Source: Micromonospora sp. MA102
Lineage (GTDB): Bacteria > Actinomycetota > Actinomycetes > Mycobacteriales > Micromonosporaceae
Reading direction: 5' to 3'
Length of the DNA: 64,000 nucleotides
Assembly (NCBI RefSeq): GCF_025460765.1
Contig: NZ_JAMWEG010000010.1
Location: 176,374-240,373 of the forward strand
The position numbers were made by a program, and so were the translations under genes. Each line of letters starts with the position of its first letter. The stretch's first letter is position 1. The notes beneath the pieces were generated by a model. It was not told where the DNA came from, did not search any database, and saw nothing but the letters and a program-made list of their open reading frames with translations. This document shows positions 52,105 to 60,824 of this stretch, piece after piece.

Positions 52105-55100
52105 TCAGCGCAGGCCGTACGCGTCGAGCACCGTCTGGTCGACGGTGTTGCCCGCCCGGTCACCGGCGTGCACCCGCAGCGACACCGTGCCGCGCCCGGC
52201 CGGCACCATCGCGGTGAACCGGGTCCCCGAGCCGTGCACCGGCACGGTCCGCCAGTGGCTTCCGCCGTCGAACGACACCTCGACCCGCACCCCGACACCG
52301 GTCGGCGCCGGTACGCCCGCCGGCTGGCGCAGGGTCAGAGCCACCTGGTGCGGCCGGCCGCCGGGCACCTCGCCCCGCAGGTCCGCCGGGACCCGGTAGT
52401 CCACCTGCAGCAGCGACAACGGCTGGGCGGTGTCACCCTCCGGCCGGGCCGAGGTGAACTGCCAGGCCGTCTCGGTACGCGTGGCCCACCGCCACTCGTC
52501 CGAGGCGCGCCGGGTGGTGACGTCCAGCCGGTACCGGGCCGCACCCGGGGTGGTCGGCACCGGCGCCCAGCCGCCGGAGAGGTCGGCGATCTGCTGCCCG
52601 TCCCGGCTCAGCCGGCGCTCGACGGTGTCCTGCTCCTCGCCGCCGCCGGCCGGGGCGTAATGGCCGTCCGCGTCGACGAACTCGGCCACCGGCAGGTTCA
52701 GGATGTCGCCGGTGCGCGTGGGCACCGGCGCTCCGGCGCCCGCCGGCACGGCCGGCCGGACCACCGGGGCGTGCCAGGTCTCGGTGACCCGGTCGTCGGC
52801 GGCGTACCGCCGGGGCTGCTGGGCGAGCCCGCCGAGCAGCGGCCCCCAGGACCAGGTGAGTCGGTGCAGCACCCGCTGCTGCCACCAGTTGTCCCCGGCG
52901 CTGACGAACTCCTGCCGGGTGGTGCCGGTACGCACCATCCGCTGGTCGTCGTTCCAGGAGTACTCCTGCCAGGGACGCCAGCCGAACCGCTGCTCACTGG
53001 CCCAGTCGGACCCGCCGGTGTCGGCGTAGCGTGCGGTCACCTCGGCGGTGTTGTCCGCCGTCACCCGGTGCACGATCCGCTCCGGGACCCGCCCCTTCGA
53101 CACCTGGAACACGTCGTAGAGGTAGGGGCTGTCCACGGTCAGCGTCACGTCCAGGGTCGCGCGGCCGCGCTTCGCCGCCGCGATCATCGGCTGTCCGTCG
53201 TCGTACGCGACCACCAGCGACGGGATCGGCAACCGTTCCCCGTCCGGTCGCCAGACCGTCCACGCGCTCCGGTCCGCCGGGCGGACGATGAGCACCATGG
53301 CGGCGCCGGCCGCCGTGGCGTCGGCGATCTGGTCCTCCTCGGCGCGGTCGTAGCTGCCGGCCACCAGCGCGGCCGCACCCCGGACCCCGGCCCGGGCCAG
53401 CTCGGCGGCGGTGCCGTCGCCTGCCCAGACCAGTGGGAGCTTCCGACGGCCCGCCGGAGCGGGCGACTGGCCCAGCAGGTTGATGTCCAGCGGACCGGAG
53501 ACGTTGCTGACCTGGGCGTCCACCATGGGCGCCACCAGCTGCCAGCGGGAGGCGAACTCGAACTCGCCCCGGCTCACCGACCGCGTCGGGGTGACGTTGA
53601 CCTGCTGGGTCGTGCTGAAGTTCATGACGCCGTGGTCGACCTGCCGCCCGTTGCCGAAGATCCGGTGCTCGTAGAAGCTGATCACCGCCCGCTGCTCGGT
53701 CGGCTTCGGCGTCTCGATCCGCACCGGAGTGCCCTTGCGCGGGTCGAGCACCACGGTGAGGTCGCGATCCACCATGAGCTCGGGGTCGGTGACCAGGGTG
53801 ATCTGCTCGTCCAACGGCGCGCCGTGCTCGATGAGGCCCTCCAGCAGGTACGGACCCTCCTCGACCTGCACCTGCCATCCGGTGGGGGGAAGCCAGAGCA
53901 TCTGGTCCGACTCGGAGTGCTCACCGAAGAGGGTGACCACCGGCGAGAGGCCCGGCTGCCCGGCCATGTCCAGCGCGCGCAGGGTGACGGTGTGGAGCGG
54001 GCCACTGAGGGTGAGCCCGACCGCCGTACGCACCGCGATACCGTCCGCGCCGGTGGCCACCAGCCAGCCCCCGTGCACTCCCCGGTCCAGCTTCGCCGGG
54101 TCGGCGTGCAGCGGGACGTCCACGCTGCCGCCCGCCGGCACGGTCACCTCGGTGCCGTCGAGCGACACCCCGTCCGGCTCGGCGGCGCCGCTGTCGAGGT
54201 TGCGCAGCTCCAGGGCCAGCCGCAGGGTCTGCGGGGAGGACGTGCCGTTGGTGTACGTCACGGTCCGCTCCGCCACCGCACCGCCGGTGTTCACCCGGCC
54301 GAAGTCGGCGGTGGCCGAGCCGTACACCCGCTGGCTCAGCGCGCGGGCCACATCGGCCCGGCCGCCGCCCTGCTCGAAGACGGTCAGCGCGGGGTTCGCC
54401 TTCGTCGTGCTGACCAGCGCGTCCTTGAGCTTCCCGGCGGTCCAGTCCGGGTGCTCCTGAGCGAGGATCGCCGCCGCGCCGGCCACGTGCGGAGTCGCCA
54501 TCGACGTCCCGGACGCCCGCGTGTACGCCTCGTCCACCGGCGTACCCATGGTGGTGCCTTCGGCGCGGGCCGCGGCGATGCCGACGCCCGGCGCGGTGAT
54601 CTCCGGCTTCAGGCCGTTGTCGCCGATCCGGGGGCCGCGGCTGGAGAATTCGGCCAGGTTGTCGTCGCGGTCCACCGCCCCGACGGTGAGGGCGGCGCCG
54701 GCCGCGCCCGGGGTCCCGACGGTACCCGCAGCGCCACTGTTGCCGGCGGCGATCACGAAGAGGGTGCCGGTCTCGGCGGTGAGGTCGTTGACCGCCTGGC
54801 TCATCGGATCGGTGCCGTCGGTGGCCGGGCCGCCGAGGCTCATGCTGACCACCTTCGCGCCGGAGTGGCTGGCCCACTCCATGCCCGCGATGATGGACGA
54901 GTCGTAGCCGCTGCCGCTGTCGTCCAGCACCTTGCCGATCAGCAGCTGCGCGCCGGGCGCGACGCCCTTGCGCAGCCCGTCGGACGCGGCGCCGCTGCCG
55001 GCGATGGTGGACGCCACGTGGGTGCCGTGGCCGTGGCCGTCCCGGGCGCTGCCGCTGCCGGTGAAGTCCTGCGCCTCGGCGATCCGACCGGCCAGGTCGG

Positions 55101-55836
55101 GGTGGCCCGCGTCGACGCCGGTGTCGAGCACCGCCACCCGGACGCCCTTGCCGTCCCGGCCGGCCGCCCAGGCCGCCGGTGCGCCGATCTGCGGCACGCT
55201 GTGCTCCAGATCCGCGTGGACCCGCCCGTCCAGCCAGACGCGGGCGATGCCGGCGCCGAGCCGGGTCGCGCCCCCGGTGGTCCGGGCCTCCGGCGTGCCC
55301 CGCAGCGCGGTCCACAGGCCGCCGAGGTCGCCCTTGCCGACCCGCAGCGCCGCGCCGTTGATGCTCTCCAGCGGCCGGGCGGCGGTGGCGCCGGCGAGCG
55401 GCCGGACCCGGCCGGCGGCGGGCTGCTGGTAGCGGACGATCAGCGGCAACGCGCCCTGCGCGGCGTCGCCGTACCCGTCCGCGACCAGTTCCTGCACGTC
55501 GAACAGGTCGGCGTCGAGCACCCCGGCGGAGACGTACGGCACGACGTCGCTGGGCAGCACCCGCAGCCCGCCGTCGACCTCCAGGGTGTGGAAGGTGACC
55601 CGCTCCCGGCCGGGGCCGGGACGGACCGTGGCGGCGACCCGGCCGGGCGCGGCCGGGGCGAGGTCGACCTGGTCGCCCGTGATCAGGGTGATGCGGACGG
55701 GTGCCGCGCCCGGGGCGGGCGTGGCCGGGCTCGGGCCGGTGGGCCGGGCGGGCGGGTCGGCGGACGCCGGTACGGCGAGTCCGACCACCAGCGCGCCGAC
55801 CGCGCCGGCGGCGAGCCAGCGTGGGGACCGGTGCAT
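52105..55836 (-). CDS. Secreted S8-family (subtilisin-like) serine protease, multidomain
   Basis: A 1243-residue exported protease. Signal peptide LAAGAVGALVVGLAVPASA; a propeptide to about 200; the subtilase domain with Asp in AVLDTGVDAGHPDLAG (about 237), His in GHGHGTHVASTIAG (about 271), the oxyanion Asn in FVIAAGNSGAAG, and Ser in ASGTSMATPHVAGAAA (about 442). The remaining 750 residues are beta-rich modules likely for substrate or surface binding. Start ATG 55836 gives the signal peptide; the longer frame upstream does not. It stands alone, downstream of a palindrome at 55860. Confidence 0.9.
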   Translation of the reverse strand: MHRSPRWLAAGAVGALVVGLAVPASADPPARPTGPSPATPAPGAAPVRITLITGDQVDLAPAAPGRVAATVRPGPGRERVTFHTLEVDGGLRVLPSDVVPYVSAGVLDADLFDVQELVADGYGDAAQGALPLIVRYQQPAAGRVRPLAGATAARPLESINGAALRVGKGDLGGLWTALRGTPEARTTGGATRLGAGIARVWLDGRVHADLEHSVPQIGAPAAWAAGRDGKGVRVAVLDTGVDAGHPDLAGRIAEAQDFTGSGSARDGHGHGTHVASTIAGSGAASDGLRKGVAPGAQLLIGKVLDDSGSGYDSSIIAGMEWASHSGAKVVSMSLGGPATDGTDPMSQAVNDLTAETGTLFVIAAGNSGAAGTVGTPGAAGAALTVGAVDRDDNLAEFSSRGPRIGDNGLKPEITAPGVGIAAARAEGTTMGTPVDEAYTRASGTSMATPHVAGAAAILAQEHPDWTAGKLKDALVSTTKANPALTVFEQGGGRADVARALSQRVYGSATADFGRVNTGGAVAERTVTYTNGTSSPQTLRLALELRNLDSGAAEPDGVSLDGTEVTVPAGGSVDVPLHADPAKLDRGVHGGWLVATGADGIAVRTAVGLTLSGPLHTVTLRALDMAGQPGLSPVVTLFGEHSESDQMLWLPPTGWQVQVEEGPYLLEGLIEHGAPLDEQITLVTDPELMVDRDLTVVLDPRKGTPVRIETPKPTEQRAVISFYEHRIFGNGRQVDHGVMNFSTTQQVNVTPTRSVSRGEFEFASRWQLVAPMVDAQVSNVSGPLDINLLGQSPAPAGRRKLPLVWAGDGTAAELARAGVRGAAALVAGSYDRAEEDQIADATAAGAAMVLIVRPADRSAWTVWRPDGERLPIPSLVVAYDDGQPMIAAAKRGRATLDVTLTVDSPYLYDVFQVSKGRVPERIVHRVTADNTAEVTARYADTGGSDWASEQRFGWRPWQEYSWNDDQRMVRTGTTRQEFVSAGDNWWQQRVLHRLTWSWGPLLGGLAQQPRRYAADDRVTETWHAPVVRPAVPAGAGAPVPTRTGDILNLPVAEFVDADGHYAPAGGGEEQDTVERRLSRDGQQIADLSGGWAPVPTTPGAARYRLDVTTRRASDEWRWATRTETAWQFTSARPEGDTAQPLSLLQVDYRVPADLRGEVPGGRPHQVALTLRQPAGVPAPTGVGVRVEVSFDGGSHWRTVPVHGSGTRFTAMVPAGRGTVSLRVHAGDRAGNTVDQTVLDAYGLR

Positions 55837-56547
55837 GCGATGCGCTCCTCTACTCGGGTGGCCGGCCTCGGGGGGGATTGAGGCCGGCCGACCGGAGTCT
55901 GCGACGGAGATCATCGGTCGGTCACTAGGTACGCCACGCCGCACCGGCGACATGTCGCCAGGTGGACACGGGTCGACCGCGGTCGGACCACCCGGTGTCG
56001 GGCAGATTGCCGCGAGCGGGGGCGTGGAATGTCGCCCGGCGGGCGCGAGCCGGAACGGCCGAAGGCCGGGGTGCCGGAGACGAGTGCGTCGCCGCCCGGT
56101 TCGTGAGCCGCCGTTTCCTCCGACGGCGGCTCGCCGATCCGGCCGACCCGACCGGGGTCGAAACCCGGCCGGGCGCGGCTCGCCGTCCGCCCGCCGCGGC
56201 CGGCCGCGACTCCTCCGACACCCCGACCGTCGTGGACCCGACCACCCCCTGGTCAGGGCCACGACCGTCGGACCGCGCGGTCCGGGCGGACACGGCCTCG
56301 CCGCACCGCCCGGACTCCACCTCGACGCAGTCCGGACGCCCCGATCGCCGTCCCGGGGAACGGCGTCACCGGCCCCGACGGGCGCCCGCCGCGGGGGCGG
56401 AGAGCATCCGCCCCGGCCCGGTGCCGGCCACGGTCGCCGGAACCCGGCGCGGCGTGCCGTCGTCGGGGGAGGCTCCTACCGTAACCCTCCCGGGGCCGGA
56501 GGCGGGTACGCCGAACCGGCCGACGCCGGTCTTCGCTGAGTCGTCGG
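55837..56547. other. 711-bp intergenic region between S8 protease and nadK
   Basis: No supported gene. Both strands show only low-complexity GC-rich frames. It contains a 10-bp palindrome near the protease start and must hold the protease promoter and the end of the nadK transcript. Confidence 0.5.
55860..55889. promoter_or_regulatory. Palindrome before the S8 protease gene
   Basis: GGCCGGCCTC (55860-55869) and GAGGCCGGCC (55880-55889) form a perfect 10-bp inverted repeat 24 bases before the start codon. It may be a leader stem or an operator, for example for the adjacent LuxR/TrmB regulator. Confidence 0.35.
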
Positions 56548-57432
56548 TCAGCGGCGGTTGCCGCGCCAGCCCTGTACGGGCAGGTCGAACTTGGCCACCA
56601 GCCGGTCGGTGAACGGCCGCGCCCGGAGCCGGACGATGCGCACCGGCAGCGCGCCGCGGCGCACGGTGACCCGGGCGCCCGGGGGCAGGTCGTAGACCCG
56701 CCGGCCGTCGCAGGAGAGCACCGCGAGGGTGGTGAACGGGTCCACGGTGATCACGAAGGTGGACGTCGGCGCGGTGACGAGGGGGCGGCTGAACAGCGCG
56801 TGCGCGCTGATCGGCACCAGCAGCAACGCCTCCACCTCGGGCCAGACCACCGGCCCGCCGCCGGAGAACGCGTACGCCGTCGAGCCGGTCGGGGTCGCGC
56901 AGACCACGCCGTCGCAGCCGTAGCGGGACAGCGGCCGGCCGTCCACGTCGACGAGCAGCTCCAGCATCTGGGCCCGCTCGCCCTTCTCCACGCTGATCTC
57001 GTTGAGCGCCCACGACTCGATGGTCGGGCCGCCCTCGAACTCGGCGGTGACGTCGAGGGTGAGCCGTTCGTCCACGGTGTAGTTGCGCCCGACCACGTCG
57101 CGCACCGCGCTGTCCAGGTCGTCGATCTCCGCCTCGGCCAGGAAGCCGACCTTGCCGAGGTTGATGCCGAGCAGCGGGGCCTTGGCCGGGCGGGCCAGCT
57201 CGGCGGCGCGCAGGAACGTGCCGTCCCCGCCGAGCGCGAACACGATCTCCGCGCCCTCCGCGGCCTCCGGGCCGGTCACCGGCACCACGCCGGGCAGGTC
57301 CAGGTCGTCGACCTCCTCGGCGACCACCCGCACCTCGAAGCCGGCCGCGATGAGGTCGGCCGCCACCGCGCGTGCGTGCTCGGTGCTGCGCCGACGACCC
57401 GTGTGCGTCACCAGCAGAGCGGTCCGGCTCAC
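56548..57432 (-). CDS. nadK: NAD kinase
   Basis: A 294-residue enzyme phosphorylating NAD to NADP. Motifs: IVFALGGDGTFLRAAELA, LLGINLGKVGFLAEAE, and CDGVVCATPTGSTAYAFSGG. Length and N-terminus (RTALLVTHTGRRRSTEHARAV) are normal. ATG start overlaps the tlyA stop by 4 bases. It corresponds in position to Rv1695 of M. tuberculosis. Confidence 0.96.
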   Translation of the reverse strand: MSRTALLVTHTGRRRSTEHARAVAADLIAAGFEVRVVAEEVDDLDLPGVVPVTGPEAAEGAEIVFALGGDGTFLRAAELARPAKAPLLGINLGKVGFLAEAEIDDLDSAVRDVVGRNYTVDERLTLDVTAEFEGGPTIESWALNEISVEKGERAQMLELLVDVDGRPLSRYGCDGVVCATPTGSTAYAFSGGGPVVWPEVEALLLVPISAHALFSRPLVTAPTSTFVITVDPFTTLAVLSCDGRRVYDLPPGARVTVRRGALPVRIVRLRARPFTDRLVAKFDLPVQGWRGNRR

Positions 57433-58283
57433 CCGGACACCTCCTCAGTCGTGGGCTCCGCCCCGGCGGCCGGAGATCCCTGCGGGCCGGCGGCCACCAC
57501 CGCGCGCACCCGGTCGGGGTCCGCGGCGGGCGCGTCCCGGCGTAACCATACGAAGAACTCGACGTTGCCGCTCGGCCCGGGCAGGGGGCTGGCGGCCACG
57601 CCGGCCAGGCCCAGCCCGAGCTGCGCGGCCGCGGCGGCCACATCGAGCACGGCCTCGGCGCGAAGCTCCGGGTCGCGGACCACCCCGCCCGCGCCGACCC
57701 GGTCCTTGCCCACCTCGAACTGCGGCTTGACCATCAGCGCCAGGTCGCCGTCGGGCCGGGAGCAACCGGCCAGCGCGGGCAGCACCAGCCGCAGCGAGAT
57801 GAACGACAGGTCGGCCACCGTCAGGTCGACCGGGCCGCCGATGGCCTCCGGCGCGAGGGTACGCACGTTGGTGCGCTCGAAGACGCGCACCCGCTCGTCG
57901 TTCCGCAGCGACCACGCGAGCTGCCCGTAGCCGACGTCGACCGCCACCACCTCGGCGGCCCCGGCGCGCAGCAGCACGTCGGTGAAGCCGCCCGTGGAGG
58001 CGCCCGCGTCGAGGCAACGCCGGCCGGCCACGGTCAGCCCGGCGGGGGTGAACGCGGCGAGCGCGCCGGCCAGCTTGTGACCGCCCCGGGAGACGTACTC
58101 GTCGCCGGGGTCCTCGCCGGTGACCAGCAGTGGGTCGGCGGGGTCGACCATCGCGGCGGCCTTGCGGGCCGGCACCCCGCGCAGCTGGACGCGACCGGCC
58201 TCCACCAGCGCGGCGGCCTGCTCACGGGAGCGGGCCAGGCCGCGGCGGACGAGTTCGGCATCCAGCCGGGTACGACGTGCCAT
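57429..58283 (-). CDS. tlyA: TlyA-family rRNA 2'-O-methyltransferase
   Basis: A 284-residue protein with an N-terminal S4 RNA-binding domain (TRLDAELVRRGLARSREQAA) and an FtsJ-like methyltransferase domain (CLDAGASTGGFTDVLLRAGA, DLTVADLSFISLRL, ALMVKPQFEVGKDRVG), including the catalytic Lys residues of the K-D-K type. TlyA methylates 16S and 23S rRNA and its loss gives capreomycin resistance in mycobacteria. ATG 58283 is the first start of the conserved region. Confidence 0.94.
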   Translation of the reverse strand: MARRTRLDAELVRRGLARSREQAAALVEAGRVQLRGVPARKAAAMVDPADPLLVTGEDPGDEYVSRGGHKLAGALAAFTPAGLTVAGRRCLDAGASTGGFTDVLLRAGAAEVVAVDVGYGQLAWSLRNDERVRVFERTNVRTLAPEAIGGPVDLTVADLSFISLRLVLPALAGCSRPDGDLALMVKPQFEVGKDRVGAGGVVRDPELRAEAVLDVAAAAAQLGLGLAGVAASPLPGPSGNVEFFVWLRRDAPAADPDRVRAVVAAGPQGSPAAGAEPTTEEVSG

Positions 58284-58306
58284 CGGTGGTTGTTCTCCGC
58301 CTCTCC

Positions 58307-58594
58307 TCAGGCCTGGTCGATGCTGGCCAGGGTCTCGCGCAGCGTCTCGTACGCCGCCTCGTACTGGGCGATCTGGTCCGCCGGGGAGAGCGCCTCGGCG
58401 TTGATCATGGCGTGCACGGCGGCGTCCACGGCCGGGTGCCGCGCCTCGCCGCCGTGCACGGCGGCGTCCACGGCCGGGTGCCGCGCCTCGCCGACCTCCT
58501 CGACCGGCGCCGGCCGTACGCCGGGGGGCGGGCCGGGCCGGGGACCGGCCGGCGGTGGCCCGGGGCGCGGGCCGGGACGGAAGGGCGCGGTCAC
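58307..58594 (-). CDS. Small Pro-rich protein with internal 14-residue duplication
   Basis: A 95-residue protein: a Pro/Gly/Arg-rich start (RPGPRPGPPPAGPRPGPPP), a perfect tandem duplication of GEARHPAVDAAVHG encoded by a 42-bp DNA repeat, and a helical end (LSPADQIAQYEAAYETLRE). A short orphan is found at this position in M. tuberculosis (Rv1693). GTG start overlaps the next gene by 4 bases. Function unknown. Confidence 0.62.
   Translation of the reverse strand: MTAPFRPGPRPGPPPAGPRPGPPPGVRPAPVEEVGEARHPAVDAAVHGGEARHPAVDAAVHAMINAEALSPADQIAQYEAAYETLRETLASIDQA
58411..58492. repeat. 42-bp tandem duplication in the small Pro-rich gene
   Basis: Two almost identical units, 42 bp apart, keep the reading frame. 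Confidence 0.85.
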
Positions 58595-59298
58595 GACCCG
58601 GCACCGCCGGTCGGCTTGCGGCCGCCGGCCTTCTTCGCCGGGCGCACCGGGGCGGCCGGCGACTCCTCGGCCGGAGTCTTCGCGACGGTGGCCGAGGGCT
58701 TCTTGACGATGGCCTTCTTGGCCACGGCCTTCTTCGCCACCGCCTTGGTCCGCGCCGGCACGGGGGGCGCCGAGACGGGCGCCTCAGCGGCCTGCTCCGC
58801 GGCCGGGGCCGGCTGCTCCGCGGCCGGGGCCGGCTGCTCCGCGGCTGGGGCGGGCTCCTCGGCGGCCAGGTCCCCGGAGGGCGTCACCTCGCCGGCGCCC
58901 GCGGTCTCGGCGGCCAGGCCGGGACCGGACGGCGCGCGCCGCGCGCGGCTCACCGGAGCACCGGCGCCCCTCGCCCCGGTCTCCGGGGCCCCGGTGGTCT
59001 TGGCCTCGCGCAGCTGCCGCTCCAGGTCGTGCACCCGGCGGGTCAGCTCGGCGACCTCGTCGGCGGTGGCGAGGCCGACCGCGCCCAGCGCGCGGTCCAC
59101 CTCGAAGCGGACCAGCTTGGTCAGCGCCTCCCGGTTCGCCGCCCCGGTGGAGACCAGTTCCTCGGCGAGCGACTGGAGCTGGGCGGCGGTCGCGCCGCCC
59201 TGGCCGACCACGCGCTTCACCGCGTCCTGAGCCTTCTTCCGGGGCGCCTCCGTCAGGCCCATGGCCAGCTCGAGGTAGGCGCGCCACGCGTCCTGCAT
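58591..59298 (-). CDS. Phasin-like protein with histone-H1-type Lys/Ala tail
   Basis: A 235-residue protein. The N-terminal 110 residues are helical and phasin-like (DAWRAYLELAMGLTEAPRKK, LQSLAEELVSTGAANREAL, LTRRVHDLERQLREAK coiled coil). The middle carries three tandem copies of PAPAAEQ. The C-terminus is a Lys/Ala-rich repeat (AKKAVAKKAIVKKPS, PAKKAGGRK) like histone H1 or PHA-granule/nucleoid linking proteins. ATG 59298 has GGAAGGAC upstream. It may link a polymer granule or membrane to DNA; that is inference. Confidence 0.75.
   Translation of the reverse strand: MQDAWRAYLELAMGLTEAPRKKAQDAVKRVVGQGGATAAQLQSLAEELVSTGAANREALTKLVRFEVDRALGAVGLATADEVAELTRRVHDLERQLREAKTTGAPETGARGAGAPVSRARRAPSGPGLAAETAGAGEVTPSGDLAAEEPAPAAEQPAPAAEQPAPAAEQAAEAPVSAPPVPARTKAVAKKAVAKKAIVKKPSATVAKTPAEESPAAPVRPAKKAGGRKPTGGAGS
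58792..58854. repeat. 21-bp triple tandem repeat
   Basis: Three units encode the PAPAAEQ copies of the phasin-like protein. Confidence 0.8.
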
Positions 59299-59408
59299 GC
59301 CAGAGTCCTTCCGCGGGGCGGGGTGTGCAGGTGTCACGCTACCGGGCGCCCCGGACGCCCGATTGCGGTACGGTGCCGGGAACGGCGTGGCGCGTGTGAG
59401 GAGACGAT

Positions 59409-59744
59409 GTGGCCAGCGTGGACGAGTGCCGGCAGGCGTTGCAGGACCTGGCCGCCCGGCTGGACCGGCACGCCGAGGCGCAGGAGCGGATCGACCTCGA
59501 CCGCACGCTCGCCTGCCGCGTCACCGACCTGGACACCGCGTTCCACGGGCGCATCGAAGGCGGCCGGCTGGTCGACCTCACCGACGGCGACGACCCGAAG
59601 GCGAAGATCGCGCTGAGCACCACGAGCGACGACCTGGTCGCCCTGGTGCACGGTCAGCTCGACGTCATGAAGGCCGTGGGCTCCCGGCGGGTGTCGATCA
59701 AGGCGAACCCGTTCGACCTGATGAAGCTCCGCAAGCTCCTCTGA
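59409..59744 (+). CDS. SCP2-like small cytosolic protein
   Basis: A 111-residue protein with the sterol-carrier-protein-2-like pattern: TAFHGRIEGGRLVDLTDGDD, then AKIALSTTSDDLVALVHGQL and a helical end FDLMKLRKLL. The GTG at 59409 follows GAGGAGACG. Such proteins bind lipids or acyl chains. It is divergent from the phasin-like gene and convergent with the HAD phosphatase. Confidence 0.75.
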   Translation: MASVDECRQALQDLAARLDRHAEAQERIDLDRTLACRVTDLDTAFHGRIEGGRLVDLTDGDDPKAKIALSTTSDDLVALVHGQLDVMKAVGSRRVSIKANPFDLMKLRKLL

Positions 59745-59753
59745 CCGGGCCGG

Positions 59754-60824
59754 TCAGTCCGCCAGGCCGAGCGCCGCCAGGGCCTTCTCCGCCGCCGCGG
59801 ACGCCGGCCGCACCAGTGGGCCGGCCCCCGTCGACCAGGCCGCCGCGCACAGCGCCGCGAGGGCGTCGAGCGGGCGTCCCGCGCCGTCGAGGGTGAGCCC
59901 CCCGTCGGCGGCCGTCGCGGACCAGCCGCCGGCGTCCGCCGTGCCCGGCACCCGCACCACGGCCGCCGGGTCGAAGAGCCCCGCCAGGTCGAAGGAGACG
60001 TACGCGGGCCGGCGCGACTCGGGCGCGGCCAGCAGCTCGGCCACGTCGCTGACACCGGTGAGCACCAGCAGGCTGTCCAGGCCGGCCCGGCGGGCGCCCT
60101 CGATGTCGGTGTCCAGCCGGTCACCGACCACCAGCGTCCGCCCCGAACCGGCCCGGCGGGCGGCCGTGGCGAACAGCGCCGGCTCCGGCTTGCCCACCAC
60201 CACGTCGGGATCCCGCTCCAGCGCGGTGCGCAGCACCGCCACCAGTGAGCCGTTGCCCGGCAGCGGGCCACGCGGGCTGGGCAGGGTCCGGTCGGTGTTG
60301 GTGGCGTACCAGGGCGCGCCCCCGCGGACGGCCAGCGACGCCTCGGCCAGGTCGGACCAGCCGACCTGCGGGCCGTACCCCTGGGCCACGGCGGCGGGCT
60401 CCTCGTCCACCGTCGAGACCGGGCGCAGGCCCACGGCGCGCAGCTCCGCGCGCAGCGCCTCCGCACCGACCACCAGCACCGGCGCGCCGGCGGGCAGCCG
60501 GTCGCGCAGCAGCTCGGCGGTGGCGGCCGCGGAGGTCAGCACCTCCTCCGGCCCGGCCGGCACACCCATACCGGTGAGCAGGTCGGCCACCTCGCTGGAA
60601 CGGCGCGAGGCGTTGTTCGTCGCGTACGCGACCGCCCGGCCCTCGGCGTGCAACCGGCCGACCGCCTCGACCGCACCGGGGATCGGCCGGTCGATCAGGT
60701 AGATCACCCCGTCCAGGTCGAAGACGACAAGGGTGTACCCGTCGACCAGCCGGTCGCCCGTTCCGGCCCGGTCGCGTTCTCCGCGATCCGGACCGGAACC
60801 CGCGTCCCCGGTGTTCCCGGTCAC
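59754..60824 (-). CDS. HAD-IIA family phosphatase (NagD/PGPase-like)
   Basis: A 356-residue phosphatase. Motif I VVFDLDGVIYLIDRPIPGA, motif II in YATNNASRRSSEVADLL, and motifs III/IV in VVGKPEPALFATAARRAG and LVVGDRLDTDIEGARRAGLDS. The C-terminal 90 residues extend beyond the family core. M. tuberculosis Rv1692, at the same relative position, is a glycerol-3-phosphate phosphatase; the same activity is plausible here. GTG start overlaps the TPR gene by 4 bases. Confidence 0.88.
   Translation of the reverse strand: MTGNTGDAGSGPDRGERDRAGTGDRLVDGYTLVVFDLDGVIYLIDRPIPGAVEAVGRLHAEGRAVAYATNNASRRSSEVADLLTGMGVPAGPEEVLTSAAATAELLRDRLPAGAPVLVVGAEALRAELRAVGLRPVSTVDEEPAAVAQGYGPQVGWSDLAEASLAVRGGAPWYATNTDRTLPSPRGPLPGNGSLVAVLRTALERDPDVVVGKPEPALFATAARRAGSGRTLVVGDRLDTDIEGARRAGLDSLLVLTGVSDVAELLAAPESRRPAYVSFDLAGLFDPAAVVRVPGTADAGGWSATAADGGLTLDGAGRPLDALAALCAAAWSTGAGPLVRPASAAAEKALAALGLAD

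Noticed and set aside
55837..56547. A gene in the 711-bp gap before the S8 protease
   Set aside because: The frames on both strands are low-complexity, without ribosome sites or recognisable domains.
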